64,000 bases of DNA from Dyella sp. BiH032 (GTDB taxonomy: Bacteria > Pseudomonadota > Gammaproteobacteria > Xanthomonadales > Rhodanobacteraceae): the NCBI RefSeq assembly GCF_031954525.1, contig NZ_CP134867.1:2480001-2544000 (forward strand). The letters run 5' to 3'. The position numbers and the translations under genes were made by a program. Positions 41,554 to 50,197 of this stretch are shown in pieces (positions within the stretch are counted from its first letter, which is position 1; the number at the start of each line of letters is the position of its first letter). A model generated the notes under the pieces. It saw nothing but the letters and a program-made list of their open reading frames with translations. It was not told where the DNA came from and made no database searches.

Positions 41554-41649
41554 CCAGGCGGGTTGGGGTGAGCGCTCGTTGCACCGGTCCGGGCGCTCCA
41601 CGGTCACGCATCGTGCCGGCGCACACCCGGCTCACCCCAACCCGCCTGG
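41554..41649. repeat. Long perfect inverted repeat
   Basis: CCAGGCGGGTTGGGGTGAGC (41554-41573) is repeated exactly in inverse orientation at 41630-41649, with a 56-base spacer. The pairing extends to 25 bases on the outside with one mismatch. It occupies the 195-base gap between the HAD and hemerythrin genes, both read leftward. There is no T-run, so it is not a typical terminator. It could be a MITE-like element or a structured leader. Confidence 0.75.
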
Positions 41650-41664
41650 TCCGCTCCGCCTGCC

Positions 41665-42156
41665 TCAGGCGCGCTCGCTGAGGGTCTCCTGCAGCAGCGC
41701 TTCCTTGTCCTTCAGCAACTCCTGCTTGCGCTGGAACATCTGTTCGCCCAGCTCCTTCAGCTGGTCGGCGTCGAGCAGTTTCTTGGCCTGCGGGAACATC
41801 TCGCGCTCCTCTTCCTGCACGTGGTGTTCCACCAGCTCCTTGAGCACCTTCGCGCGCCCGGAGAATTGCTCGCCGCTGGCCTCGGTCTGCAGCAGGTCGG
41901 GCAGCACCAGTTCGCCGGCGGCGCGGTGTTCCTCGATGGCCTCGTAGAACATCTTCGCTGCTTCCTGGTCGCCCGCATTCTTGAATGCCGGGTAGAAGAT
42001 CTCTTCCTCGATGGTGGTATGCGCCTTCAGCAAGACGCCGATCTTCTCGACCAGCGACTCGCGGGTCTTCACGCCGCGCGTGGTGGTTTCGGACAGCTCT
42101 TCGAGCAGCTTCTTGACGGTGCGGTGGTCGCTGATGAGCAAATCGATCGCATTCAT
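41665..42156 (-). CDS. Hemerythrin HHE domain protein
   Basis: A 163-aa four-helix-bundle protein with the diiron ligand pattern of cytoplasmic hemerythrin-like proteins: H11 in ISDHRTV, H46 and E50 in KAHTTIEEEIFYP, H77 in IEEHR and the paired His in LVEHHVQEEEREMFP. Members bind O2, NO or iron and often act in nitrosative stress or iron-sulfur repair. GGAG precedes the ATG. Its position among oxygen-regulated genes fits an oxygen or NO role, which is inference. Confidence 0.88.
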   Translation of the reverse strand: MNAIDLLISDHRTVKKLLEELSETTTRGVKTRESLVEKIGVLLKAHTTIEEEIFYPAFKNAGDQEAAKMFYEAIEEHRAAGELVLPDLLQTEASGEQFSGRAKVLKELVEHHVQEEEREMFPQAKKLLDADQLKELGEQMFQRKQELLKDKEALLQETLSERA

Positions 42157-42462
42157 GCCTGGCTCCTGCTGGGTTGATGTCGATGGATGAGTGCGGCTGG
42201 TGCGCGCTCGATGCGGGAGGAACGAGGCGATTGATCGCGCGTCGCCGGTGAACGTGACGTCGGACCACGGTGAACGCGGAGACTGCGCGGTGGCATGCGT
42301 TCATGCCAGGCAGCGGCGCGTGCAATTTCTTCCACCCGAATGAAAGTGTTTCATTGTGGCGTTGTGGATGAGTCTGTTCATCCGTCACAGGCGCGACTTT
42401 CAGCCTCAAGCGCCGACCATGGCATTCACGGGACGCGCGCGTCCGTTTCCACGACGACTTCC
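42157..42462. other. Divergent intergenic region with two palindromes
   Basis: A 306-base non-coding gap between hemerythrin (leftward) and a membrane protein gene (rightward). It holds AATGAAAGTGTTTCATT at 42339-42355 (seven-base arms, three-base centre) and GGATGAGTCTGTTCATCC at 42366-42383 (six-base arms). Both have operator geometry. No FNR-like box was found here. Confidence 0.5.
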
Positions 42463-42984
42463 ATGCACGCTCCGACCGCCGGTCATCGCTCCTTCCACCC
42501 GCCTTCGACGCTGACCAGCGCGCTTCGCGCGGGCGTTTCCGCAGGCATCGCCTCGGAACTGATGGTGGCGGCGTGCAGCCTGCGCAACGCCGGCTCCGCC
42601 AGTGCGGGGATCAACGCGACCAGCCAGTGGCTATGGGGCAGGCGCGCGCGCCGCCGGCGCAAAAGAAGCATCCGCTACACGCTGGTCGGTTACGCCGTCC
42701 ACCAGGGGTGTTCGTTTCTGTGGAGCGCGCTTTACGCTTCCTGGAACGCGCGCCGACCGACCGCGAGCCGCGGCGTGCAACTGCGGCGCGCCGCAGTCGT
42801 AGGCCTGTTCGCCGCCGCGGTGGACTACACCGTCACGCCCAAGCGCCTGCGTCCCGGTTTCGAGGCGCATCTGAGCCGCGCGTCGATGGTTGGCGTCTAT
42901 GCGGTGTTCGGGCTGGGCCTGTATCTGGCGACGGCCCGGCACGGCGGCGCAACAGTGCGCCGCCACGCGGAGCGGGGCGGATGA
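42463..42984 (+). CDS. Small membrane protein preceding a UbiB-like kinase
   Basis: A 173-aa protein of unknown family. Several hydrophobic segments are visible (about 31-45, 72-92, 105-120, 135-155), separated by arginine-rich loops, so it is probably an inner-membrane protein with three or four helices. The ATG at 42463 is preferred because the longer frame upstream has no protein character. Its stop overlaps the ATG of the UbiB-like kinase gene (ATGA), indicating coupled translation and perhaps a complex. Confidence 0.7.
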   Translation: MHAPTAGHRSFHPPSTLTSALRAGVSAGIASELMVAACSLRNAGSASAGINATSQWLWGRRARRRRKRSIRYTLVGYAVHQGCSFLWSALYASWNARRPTASRGVQLRRAAVVGLFAAAVDYTVTPKRLRPGFEAHLSRASMVGVYAVFGLGLYLATARHGGATVRRHAERGG

Positions 42985-44627
42985 ATTACCTCTCGCGCTA
43001 CTCGCGCATCGCCCTGTTCGTCATGCGCTACCGCCGTGCCGGCGTGCTGCGCGGCGTGCCCGGCCATCGGCGCCCAGCCGATCTCACGGACGGCCGCCAA
43101 CCGCAACGCCTGGTGGAGGATCTCGAACGCCTGGGGCCGGCCTTCATCAAGCTGGGGCAGGCGCTGTCCTGCCGCCCGGACCTGGTGCGCGCACCGTACC
43201 TGGAGGCATTGACGCGCATCCAGGACAGCGTCGAACCGATCGATGCCGAGGCCGTGCGCACGGTGCTGACGCGCGAACTCGGCGCGCCGCCCGAGATGGT
43301 ATTCCGCGCATTCGACCCCGTGCCGCTCGCCGCGGGCTCGCTGGCGCAGGTGCACGCGGTCGTGCTGCCGGACGGCATGGACGCGGTGGTCAAGGTGCAG
43401 CGTCCCGGCATCGCGCAGCGCATCCGCTCCGATCTCGATGCGCTCGAACGCCTGGCGATGACCGCGCAACGGCACACCGAAGTCGGCCGCCGCTACGGCT
43501 TCGTGCCGTGGATCGCCGAGCTGCGGCGCAGCCTGCTCAACGAGCTGGACTTCGTGGCCGAAGCCAATCATCTGGATACGTTCGGCCGCAATCTGGAGGA
43601 CTACCACGCGCTGTACATTCCCACGCCGTACTTCGAATTCACTACGTCGCGCGTGCTCACCATGGCGCGCGTGCGTGGCCACAAGCTCGGCGCCGCGCCG
43701 GGGCCGCAAGGGCAGCAGTTGGCTCGCGCACGGCTCGCCGGACAACTGCTTTCGGCCTACGTCGACCAGGTTTTCGTGCACGGCCTGATCCACGCCGATC
43801 CCCATCCGGGCAATCTGGTCATGATGGACGACGGGCGCCTGTGCCTGCTCGACTTCGGCATGGTCACCAGCCTGTCGCCGGCCATGCGCAACGACCTGTT
43901 GCGCCTGATGCTGGCCGCCGCCGACGGCGATGGCGACGGCGTGGCCGACATCTGCGAGCGTCTGTGCGTGGTGCTGCCGGAACTGGACCGGGCCGCCTAC
44001 CGGCGCGCCGTCTGCAATGCGGTTCTGCGCTACGCCAGCTCCAGCGATCGCAGCCGGCTGGAGGAAGGCCGCCTGCTGCTCGCGCTTACCCGCATCGGCG
44101 CCGACAACGGCCTGCGTCCACCGGCGGAACTGAGCCTGCTCGGTCGCGCGCTGCTGAACTTGGAGCCGGCGTTGGAGCGGCTGGCGCACGACCTGCCGAC
44201 GCGCGAACTGATGCGTCGGCGCCTGCTCGAAGTGGTCGCCTCGCAGCTGATCAGCCCTGTTTCGCAGGCCAAGGGCGGTTCGCTTCTGCTGGAGGCGCAG
44301 AAGTTCGCCATCAACGCGCCGGGGCAGCTCGGGCGTTTCATCGAGACGCTCGCCGACAACCGCTTGCGCCTGCGCATCGATGGGCTCGAGGAGTCGCATC
44401 TCATCGAGAACCTGCAGAAGATCGCCAACCGCATCGCCGCCGGGGTGATCACGGCGGCGCTGCTGATCGCCGGCGCGCTGATCGCGCGCGTGGCACCGCC
44501 CGGCACGGGCTACGGTTACGTTGCGACCGTGATGTTCGCGCTGGCCGCGATCATCGGCTTCGGCCTGGTGGTCAATGCGCTGCGGCGCGACCGCTCGCCG
44601 CCCGATGACGGCGAGGCGGGCCGCTAG
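42981..44627 (+). CDS. ABC1/AarF (UbiB-like) atypical kinase
   Basis: A 548-aa member of the UbiB/ADCK family. The diagnostic KxGQ motif is FIKLGQALSCRPDL near residue 57. The Ala-rich loop reads LAAGSLAQVH, the ATP lysine is in VVKVQRPG, HADPHPGNL carries the catalytic loop and LLDFGM the metal-binding Asp. Two transmembrane helices close the protein. Family members support ubiquinone synthesis or lipid trafficking. No ubi genes are adjacent, so a second, non-ubiquinone role is possible. It is translated together with the small membrane protein before it. Confidence 0.88.
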   Translation: MNYLSRYSRIALFVMRYRRAGVLRGVPGHRRPADLTDGRQPQRLVEDLERLGPAFIKLGQALSCRPDLVRAPYLEALTRIQDSVEPIDAEAVRTVLTRELGAPPEMVFRAFDPVPLAAGSLAQVHAVVLPDGMDAVVKVQRPGIAQRIRSDLDALERLAMTAQRHTEVGRRYGFVPWIAELRRSLLNELDFVAEANHLDTFGRNLEDYHALYIPTPYFEFTTSRVLTMARVRGHKLGAAPGPQGQQLARARLAGQLLSAYVDQVFVHGLIHADPHPGNLVMMDDGRLCLLDFGMVTSLSPAMRNDLLRLMLAAADGDGDGVADICERLCVVLPELDRAAYRRAVCNAVLRYASSSDRSRLEEGRLLLALTRIGADNGLRPPAELSLLGRALLNLEPALERLAHDLPTRELMRRRLLEVVASQLISPVSQAKGGSLLLEAQKFAINAPGQLGRFIETLADNRLRLRIDGLEESHLIENLQKIANRIAAGVITAALLIAGALIARVAPPGTGYGYVATVMFALAAIIGFGLVVNALRRDRSPPDDGEAGR

Positions 44628-44634
44628 CCGCGAC

Positions 44635-45144
44635 TCAGCGCTTCGCCTGGATGCCCGGCAGCTCCAGGCGCACCAGGTACTGCCGCACGATGTCCGGCAG
44701 ATGCTCGCGCAACCACTCGGCCATCGCTTCCTCCTGGCGCAGGATGTCTTCGCACACGCCGGCGATTTCCGGTTGCGCGGCGACCTCCGCGGAGGTCATG
44801 AGCGTGCGGTAGACCACCGCTTCCATCGACTCGAAGGAATACGTAAGCACCAGGCTTTTCACCACCTCGTCGGTAGAAGCCACCTGCAGCAGCCCGTGGC
44901 CGAGCGCGAGGAAGCGTGCGCTGAACTCGCGCAAGCCGGAGGGCTCGCCACCCATCTCGCGCAGGCAGTGCTCCAGCTTCGCCTGCTGCTCGCAGGTCTC
45001 CGCCAAATGGCTGACGATGCGGTCCCGCAGCTGCGGGTAATGGTGAAGGCGGCGTATGTGCGTCTTCAGCATCTCCTCCGACTGCACTTCCATGGCATGC
45101 GCGTTGCGCAACCAGTCGAGCAATTGGGCGCGTGCGGTATTCAT
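44635..45144 (-). CDS. Ferritin-like DUF892 (YciE/YciF) protein
   Basis: A 169-aa helical protein matching the YciF/YciE stress family (DUF892). Characteristic acidic and His ligand positions appear in NAHAMEVQSEEML, ETCEQQAKLEHCLREMG and YSFESMEAVVYRTLM, consistent with a ferritin-like diiron bundle. In enterobacteria these proteins are induced by osmotic and general stress. It is the last gene of a leftward group of stress genes that starts at 46781. Confidence 0.85.
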   Translation of the reverse strand: MNTARAQLLDWLRNAHAMEVQSEEMLKTHIRRLHHYPQLRDRIVSHLAETCEQQAKLEHCLREMGGEPSGLREFSARFLALGHGLLQVASTDEVVKSLVLTYSFESMEAVVYRTLMTSAEVAAQPEIAGVCEDILRQEEAMAEWLREHLPDIVRQYLVRLELPGIQAKR

Positions 45145-45231
45145 CGGCGGCCTCGCTGGCGAAAGGGGTGCCTCAGTGCAGCAAGAGGCGTGCCCGGCAG
45201 CCATGCCCTCGTCCGGCTGGCCCCCGATCGT

Positions 45232-45918
45232 TCATGGATTCACGTGGCGATGGCGCACCTGTCCGCGGCGTTGGCGTGTGAGCTGTGGCGTCAGTTCCCC
45301 ACGCCGCGCGATCAGCAGCAGCGTCATCGCCACCACGCTTCCCACCGTGGCGGCGAGCATGTCGTGCTGCGCATCCCAGGAGTCGCCCTGCGTGCCGAGA
45401 TAGGCCATGCCCAGATCGCCGCCGAAGACCGTGGCTGCGGCCCACTCGATCAACTCGTAAAGCAGCGAGTGCGACATGATGAAACTCACCGGCAGGATCC
45501 CGCGCCAGATGCCGCGCGGCGGCGCCACGGCGGCGAACAACTCGGCGGCAGCCGGCGTCACCAGCAGGCCGTAAAGGAAATGCACGAGCCGGTCGTAGCT
45601 GTTGCGCCCCAGCCAGGCCAGCGACAGGCCAACGTGCGATAGCCACAACTCGTAAGGCACTTTGGAGTAGGTGTAATGCGCGCCGACTTCGTGACATGCG
45701 AAGAACACGAACAGCGCCAGATAAGCCGCATTCGACAGACGTATCCGCCGATAGCCGTAGACCAGCAGCGGCACCGCGATCAGCACGAGCGCGTTTTCCA
45801 GCAGCCAGTCCTGCCGGTACAGCGGCGCGATGGCGAGCGCGATCCAGATCGCGGCGAACGCCGCCAGCAACAGCAGCGGGAGACGGGGGCTGGAACGCGC
45901 ATCCGTTGCGTCGGGCAT
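45232..45918 (-). CDS. DUF2238 (YjdF-like) membrane protein
   Basis: A 228-aa inner-membrane protein with about six transmembrane helices and conserved polar motifs inside or near the membrane (FFACHEVGAHYTYSKVPYE, GRNSYDRLVHFLYGLL, QGDSWDAQHDMLAATVGS). This pattern is typical of the DUF2238/YjdF family, whose function is unknown. It follows a universal stress protein gene by three bases and is probably in the same transcript. Confidence 0.85.
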   Translation of the reverse strand: MPDATDARSSPRLPLLLLAAFAAIWIALAIAPLYRQDWLLENALVLIAVPLLVYGYRRIRLSNAAYLALFVFFACHEVGAHYTYSKVPYELWLSHVGLSLAWLGRNSYDRLVHFLYGLLVTPAAAELFAAVAPPRGIWRGILPVSFIMSHSLLYELIEWAAATVFGGDLGMAYLGTQGDSWDAQHDMLAATVGSVVAMTLLLIARRGELTPQLTRQRRGQVRHRHVNP

Positions 45919-45921
45919 GGG

Positions 45922-46359
45922 TCAGCGCCAGGCGAGCACGGGAACGTCGCTAGCCTGCATCACCGCCCGCATTTCCCGCGTGAACATGCTCGGCAGCAGG
46001 CCCAGGTGCAGGGGCGCGGCCATCACGATCAGGTCGCAGTCATAGTCCCGCGCGGCGTCGACGATCGCTTCATGGATGCGGGCGGCGAAGGTATAGCTGC
46101 TCTCGCAGGGCACGCCCGCGCCGAGCACGCGTTCGCGCGCCTCGCTGAGCCAGACGAGCGCTCGCGCGGCGGCTTCCTCCTCGTACAGGTCGCGCGTCGC
46201 ATGGACGCGTTCGGCCAGATACGCCACGGAAGGAAACGAGGGCACCACATGGAGCACGTGGAGCGTCGCGTGGGAGAGGCGTGCCACGGCGATGGCCGCG
46301 TCCACCGCTTCCAGCGCCGTGGACGTGCCATCGATGGGAACCAGCAGGCGACGGAACAT
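45922..46359 (-). CDS. Universal stress protein, non-canonical nucleotide loop
   Basis: A 145-aa UspA-fold protein. The N-terminal LLVPIDGTSTA and C-terminal DVPVLAW are normal. The ATP-binding signature G-x2-G-x9-G-S/T is absent: the corresponding region reads APLHLGLLPSMFTREMRAVM. It probably does not bind ATP in the MJ0577 manner. The next upstream gene encodes a Usp with the intact motif, so the pair may form a heterodimer. Confidence 0.85.
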   Translation of the reverse strand: MFRRLLVPIDGTSTALEAVDAAIAVARLSHATLHVLHVVPSFPSVAYLAERVHATRDLYEEEAAARALVWLSEARERVLGAGVPCESSYTFAARIHEAIVDAARDYDCDLIVMAAPLHLGLLPSMFTREMRAVMQASDVPVLAWR

Positions 46360-46367
46360 GACGCGCC

Positions 46368-46781
46368 TCAGCGCACCACCAGCACCGGCACGTTCGAGCC
46401 GGACAACACCTTTACCACCACCGAGCCGAGGAACAGGCTCTTCAGCACGCCGCGCCCGTGCGAGCCCATCACTACCAGGTCATAGCGCCCGCGCTGTGCG
46501 AGATGCAGGATCTCGGTGCCCGGATCGCCGACCAGCAGCCGCTCCTCGAACAGGTGGCCCGCCTTGGCGAGTACGCGCCTGGCCGGCTTGAGCGCGGCGG
46601 TGCCGTTGTCCAGATGGAAGCGCGCTACGCTGTCCGCGTCCAGATGGCCCGCGATCGATTCGCGCAGCGGTGCGTCCACGTTGAGCAGCGTCACCGCGGC
46701 ATCGACCGGCCAGTGCTTGACCAGATAGCGGGCGGCGCGCGTGCTGTAGGTGCTTCCGTCCACGGGCAGCAGGATTTTCAT
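46368..46781 (-). CDS. Universal stress protein, canonical ATP-binding type
   Basis: A 137-aa UspA protein with the complete signature G-x2-G-x9-G-S (in MGSHGRGVLKSLFLGS). It heads a leftward series usp-usp-DUF2238-DUF892. An FNR-type box lies 54 bases upstream of the ATG, with TTTGAT at the matching -10 position. Expression under low oxygen or energy limitation is therefore predicted. Confidence 0.9.
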   Translation of the reverse strand: MKILLPVDGSTYSTRAARYLVKHWPVDAAVTLLNVDAPLRESIAGHLDADSVARFHLDNGTAALKPARRVLAKAGHLFEERLLVGDPGTEILHLAQRGRYDLVVMGSHGRGVLKSLFLGSVVVKVLSGSNVPVLVVR

Positions 46782-46834
46782 GCTCGCTCCTTCTCGCGAT
46801 GAAGCCATCAAAGCGGAGCTGGCGCCCACCCATG

Positions 46835-46848
46835 TTGACCTGCGTCAA
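46835..46848. promoter_or_regulatory. FNR/Anr-type box upstream of usp
   Basis: TTGACCTGCGTCAA, a perfect TTGAC/GTCAA inverted repeat with a four-base centre, centred at 46841.5. On the minus strand TTTGAT (46812-46807) is correctly placed as a -10, giving a start near 46800 and a class II position of -41.5. Confidence 0.65.
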
Positions 46849-46856
46849 TGCGAAGA

Positions 46857-49376
46857 TCAGCCGTCGGCCAGCGACGGCCACCAGCGGCACAGCGCGCGTC
46901 GAGTACCTTCCAGCCAAGCAGTGCAGGCAAGCACCAGCGCCAGGAGCAGGGCCAGCGCATCGCCATCCAGCTCGCCCAGACCGACCGCTTCGCGCAACGG
47001 CGCGAACGCGGCCACCGCGGCCAGCATGAGCATTCCTGCGGCCAGGATGCACAGGAGCCAGGGATTCTCCCGCCAGCCGATCCGCCACCACGGCAGCGCC
47101 GGCTGGTGGTTGGCCAGCGTCAACAGCAGCACCGCCGTTATCAGGCCGAGAAAAGCGGTACCGCGCGCGAGCTCCGCGGCATCCCTCACCGCGAGCACCG
47201 ATCCGTAAGTCATGGCCAGGATCGCTGCGAGGCCGGCGCCCTGCGCCACGCCATAGCCAAGATTGGCCAAGCGGAACGGCGATTCGCCGATGGGGCGCGG
47301 CGGGCGGCGCATGCTGTCGGGCGAGGCAGGCGCCGCTTCGAACACGATGGAGCAGGCCGGGTCGATCAGCAGCTCCAAGAGCACGATCTGCACCGGCATC
47401 AAGAGGATCGGCCAATGCAGGAGGCTGGGCAGCAAGGCCAGCGCCACCACCGGCACGTGCACCGCCACCACGAAGCGGGTGGCCTTGGTGATGTTGTCGT
47501 AGATGCGTCGTCCTTGCCGGATCGCGGCAACCAGGCTGGCGAAGTTGTCGTCCAGCAGTACCAGCGCCGCCGCTTCGCGGGCTACGTCGGTGCCACGGCC
47601 ACCCATCGCGACACCAGCGTCGGCCGCCTTCAGCGCGGGAGCGTCGTTGACGCCGTCGCCGGTCATGCCCACCACCTCGCCGCGCCGCTGCAGCGCGCGC
47701 ACGAGCCGAAGCTTCTGCGTGGGCTGGACGCGCGCGCACACATCGACCTCGGCGAGCCGGATCGCGAGCTGCTCATCACCGAGCGCGTCCACGTCCGCGC
47801 CAGAGAGCACCCGCGGCGCGGCACTCAGGCCGACCTGCGCGGCAATGGCCCGCGCGGTGGCTTCGTGGTCGCCGGTCATCATCAGCACGCGAATGCCTGC
47901 CGCGCGGCATTCCGCGACGGCGGCGCGTGCGTCCTCGCGCGGCGGATCGATCAGCCCTATCAGGCCGATGAAACGGCAATGAAAACCGCGCTGCGTGGCC
48001 GGCCAGGAGGGGCCGCGCCAGCCGGCCGCCGCCACCGCCAGCACGCGCAGCCCGCGGTCCGCCATGGCGCGCACGCGGCGGTCCCAGTGCTGCTGTTCGG
48101 CCGAGTCGAGCCCGCACAGCTCCATCACGGTCTCGGGCGCCCCCTTGGTGCCGATCGCGAAATGCCCATCGGCCAACGGCACCGCGCGGCTCATGGCCAG
48201 CAGCTCGGGCGTCAGCGCGTATTCCCTGACCGCGCGATCGGCGAGGACCAAGTCCCGCTCGCCGAGATGTTGCGCCCCGAATGCGCGGATGGCGTGCTCC
48301 ATCGGATCGGCCGAGCGCGGTGGTGTCGCCAGCAGGGCTAGGCGGGCCAGTTCATGGAAGCTTGGCGGCAGCGGCGTGGCATCGGCATGGAACGTGTCTT
48401 TGCCGGTATCCAGTTTCGCCAGCGTCATGCGGTTCTGTGTGAGCGTGCCGGTCTTGTCCGCGGCCAGCACGGTGATGGCGCCCAGCGTCTCCACCGCCGC
48501 CATCCGACGGGTGAGTACGCGCTGCCGCGCGATGCGCCATGCGCCGAGCGCGAGGAACACGGTGAGGATCACCGGGAATTCCTCGGGCAGGATCGCGATC
48601 GCCAGGGCGACGCCCGCCAATAGACTGTCGAGCAGGCGATGCCCATCCCACAGCCAGTTGAGCAGGGTCAGGCCGATGGCGCAGACCAGCGCGGCGAGGC
48701 TGAAGCGGCGGATTAGCCCGCGCGAGGCCCGCTGCAGATGGGAGGTGGTTTCCACGGTGGATGCCAGCGCCTGGCCGATCCGGCCGACCGCGGTGTCCGC
48801 GGCAACGCCGGTCACGCGCGCCATGCCCTGGCCGCGCGTGACCAGGGTACCGGCGAACACTGTCGCGCCGTCGCCCGATGCGCGCTTTGCCACCGGCACC
48901 GACTCGCCGGTGAGCAGCGATTCGTCGGCTTCCAGAAGGCCTTCCAGCATGACCGCGTCCGCCGCGATACGGTCGCCTTCGCGCAAGACCAGCACGTCGT
49001 CTCGCACCACGTCCGCCGAGGACACGCGTCGTTCGCGTCCATCGCGGATCACCCGCGCCAGCGGCGCGGAGAGGTCGCGCAAGGCTTCCAGCGCGCGCTG
49101 CGTCTTGCGTTCCTGCGCCAGCGTGATGCCGATGATCACCAGCACCGAGGCCAGCAGGAACACCGCGTCCGTGCGTTCGCCCAGCGCCAGGTAGACGGCG
49201 CCGGCGAACAGCAGCATCAGGAACATCGGTTCGATCAGCACACCGCGCGCGATCGCCCACAGCGACCTGGGCCGGTTGGCGGGCAGCGTGTTGGGGCCGT
49301 CGCGCCGCAGGCGCTCGCGCGCCGCGGCCTCGCTCAGGCCGGTGACGGGAGGCGGCGTGGATGCCGCCGGGATCAC
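46857..49376 (-). CDS. Cation-translocating P-type ATPase
   Basis: An 839-aa P2-like ATPase. The actuator motif TGES is in DESLLTGESVPV, the phosphorylated Asp is in AADKTGTLTQN, the hinge is MTGDGVNDAPALK and the M4 motif is AILPEEFPVILT. About eight to ten membrane helices are present. The PEEFP motif and a C-terminal LLELLIDPACS put it near the Ca2+/H+ pumps, but the ion cannot be fixed from sequence. The start is a GTG at 49376 that overlaps the stop of the preceding usp gene (GTGA), so the two are translationally coupled. Confidence 0.9.
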   Translation of the reverse strand: MIPAASTPPPVTGLSEAAARERLRRDGPNTLPANRPRSLWAIARGVLIEPMFLMLLFAGAVYLALGERTDAVFLLASVLVIIGITLAQERKTQRALEALRDLSAPLARVIRDGRERRVSSADVVRDDVLVLREGDRIAADAVMLEGLLEADESLLTGESVPVAKRASGDGATVFAGTLVTRGQGMARVTGVAADTAVGRIGQALASTVETTSHLQRASRGLIRRFSLAALVCAIGLTLLNWLWDGHRLLDSLLAGVALAIAILPEEFPVILTVFLALGAWRIARQRVLTRRMAAVETLGAITVLAADKTGTLTQNRMTLAKLDTGKDTFHADATPLPPSFHELARLALLATPPRSADPMEHAIRAFGAQHLGERDLVLADRAVREYALTPELLAMSRAVPLADGHFAIGTKGAPETVMELCGLDSAEQQHWDRRVRAMADRGLRVLAVAAAGWRGPSWPATQRGFHCRFIGLIGLIDPPREDARAAVAECRAAGIRVLMMTGDHEATARAIAAQVGLSAAPRVLSGADVDALGDEQLAIRLAEVDVCARVQPTQKLRLVRALQRRGEVVGMTGDGVNDAPALKAADAGVAMGGRGTDVAREAAALVLLDDNFASLVAAIRQGRRIYDNITKATRFVVAVHVPVVALALLPSLLHWPILLMPVQIVLLELLIDPACSIVFEAAPASPDSMRRPPRPIGESPFRLANLGYGVAQGAGLAAILAMTYGSVLAVRDAAELARGTAFLGLITAVLLLTLANHQPALPWWRIGWRENPWLLCILAAGMLMLAAVAAFAPLREAVGLGELDGDALALLLALVLACTAWLEGTRRALCRWWPSLADG

Positions 49377-50179
49377 GCCTCGACCACCAGCAGCGGGACC
49401 TCGCTGTGCTGGAGCAGGTATCGCGTGGCGCCGCCGAGCAGCCACTCGTTCGCGCGCGAATGTCCCCAGGCGCCCATCACCAGCAGGTCGGCACCGCGGC
49501 CGCTCGCGCGGTTGTGGAGGGACTGGCCGTTGTCATCTTCCTCGTCGAGGATTTCCCAGTGCGCCTGCAGCGCGTGGCGCTCCAGCCAGTGGTCCAGCGC
49601 CAACGGAATGCGCCGCGCGTTGGCGCGGACGCGCGAGGCGCCGTCCAGCACCACGATCTCGTCGGCGCGCAGCAGCAGCGGTGCCGCCGCGCGGATCGCG
49701 CGAGCGGCCTCGGTGGAACCGTTCCAGGCGATTGCTACCTTGCGCACGCCGTCCTTGCCGGGCCAGTGCTCCGGCACGAGCAGCATCGGCGCAGCGTCGG
49801 TGGAAAGCACGCGGCCAAGCGGATTGAAACCGGAAGCCAGACGCGCCGTTTCGCGCGACAGCCTGCCGAGCACGAAATCCGCGAAGCTCGCGCGCCTGGA
49901 CAACACCGCCTCGTAGAACCCGCGATACGCCTCCCAGCCGCCTTCCACGCCGTGGCCGCGGCACAGCTCGCGCCACCAGTCGCGGCGGCCGAGGGCGGCC
50001 TGCTCCTGTTCGTCCAGCACCAGCATCGCGTCCGGCATGGCCAGCATCGCAGTGGGGCTGAGCATCACCACCTGCAGACCGGTCAGCCGCGCGCCGTGCT
50101 GGCGGGCGAGGGCGAAGGCGAATCGCAGCAGGGCGGTATCGTCACGGTCCGGGTCGATGTCGACGAGAAATTCGAGCAT
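49373..50179 (-). CDS. Universal stress protein, tandem-domain form
   Basis: A 268-aa protein with two UspA-like halves. The first half is degenerate; the second (from about residue 145, KVAIAWNGS) ends with MGAWGHSRANEWLLGGATRYLL, an ATP-binding signature of the Usp type. It is 18 bases downstream of the cytochrome b561 gene and overlaps the P-type ATPase gene, so it is the middle gene of a b561-usp-ATPase operon controlled from the FNR box at 50900. Confidence 0.88.
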   Translation of the reverse strand: MLEFLVDIDPDRDDTALLRFAFALARQHGARLTGLQVVMLSPTAMLAMPDAMLVLDEQEQAALGRRDWWRELCRGHGVEGGWEAYRGFYEAVLSRRASFADFVLGRLSRETARLASGFNPLGRVLSTDAAPMLLVPEHWPGKDGVRKVAIAWNGSTEAARAIRAAAPLLLRADEIVVLDGASRVRANARRIPLALDHWLERHALQAHWEILDEEDDNGQSLHNRASGRGADLLVMGAWGHSRANEWLLGGATRYLLQHSEVPLLVVEA

Positions 50180-50197
50180 GGCAGGCTCCAGCGCTTG

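Noticed and set aside
42174..42187. TTGATGTCGATGGA upstream of the hemerythrin gene as a fifth FNR box
   Set aside because: Only the left half fits; the right half deviates at too many positions.
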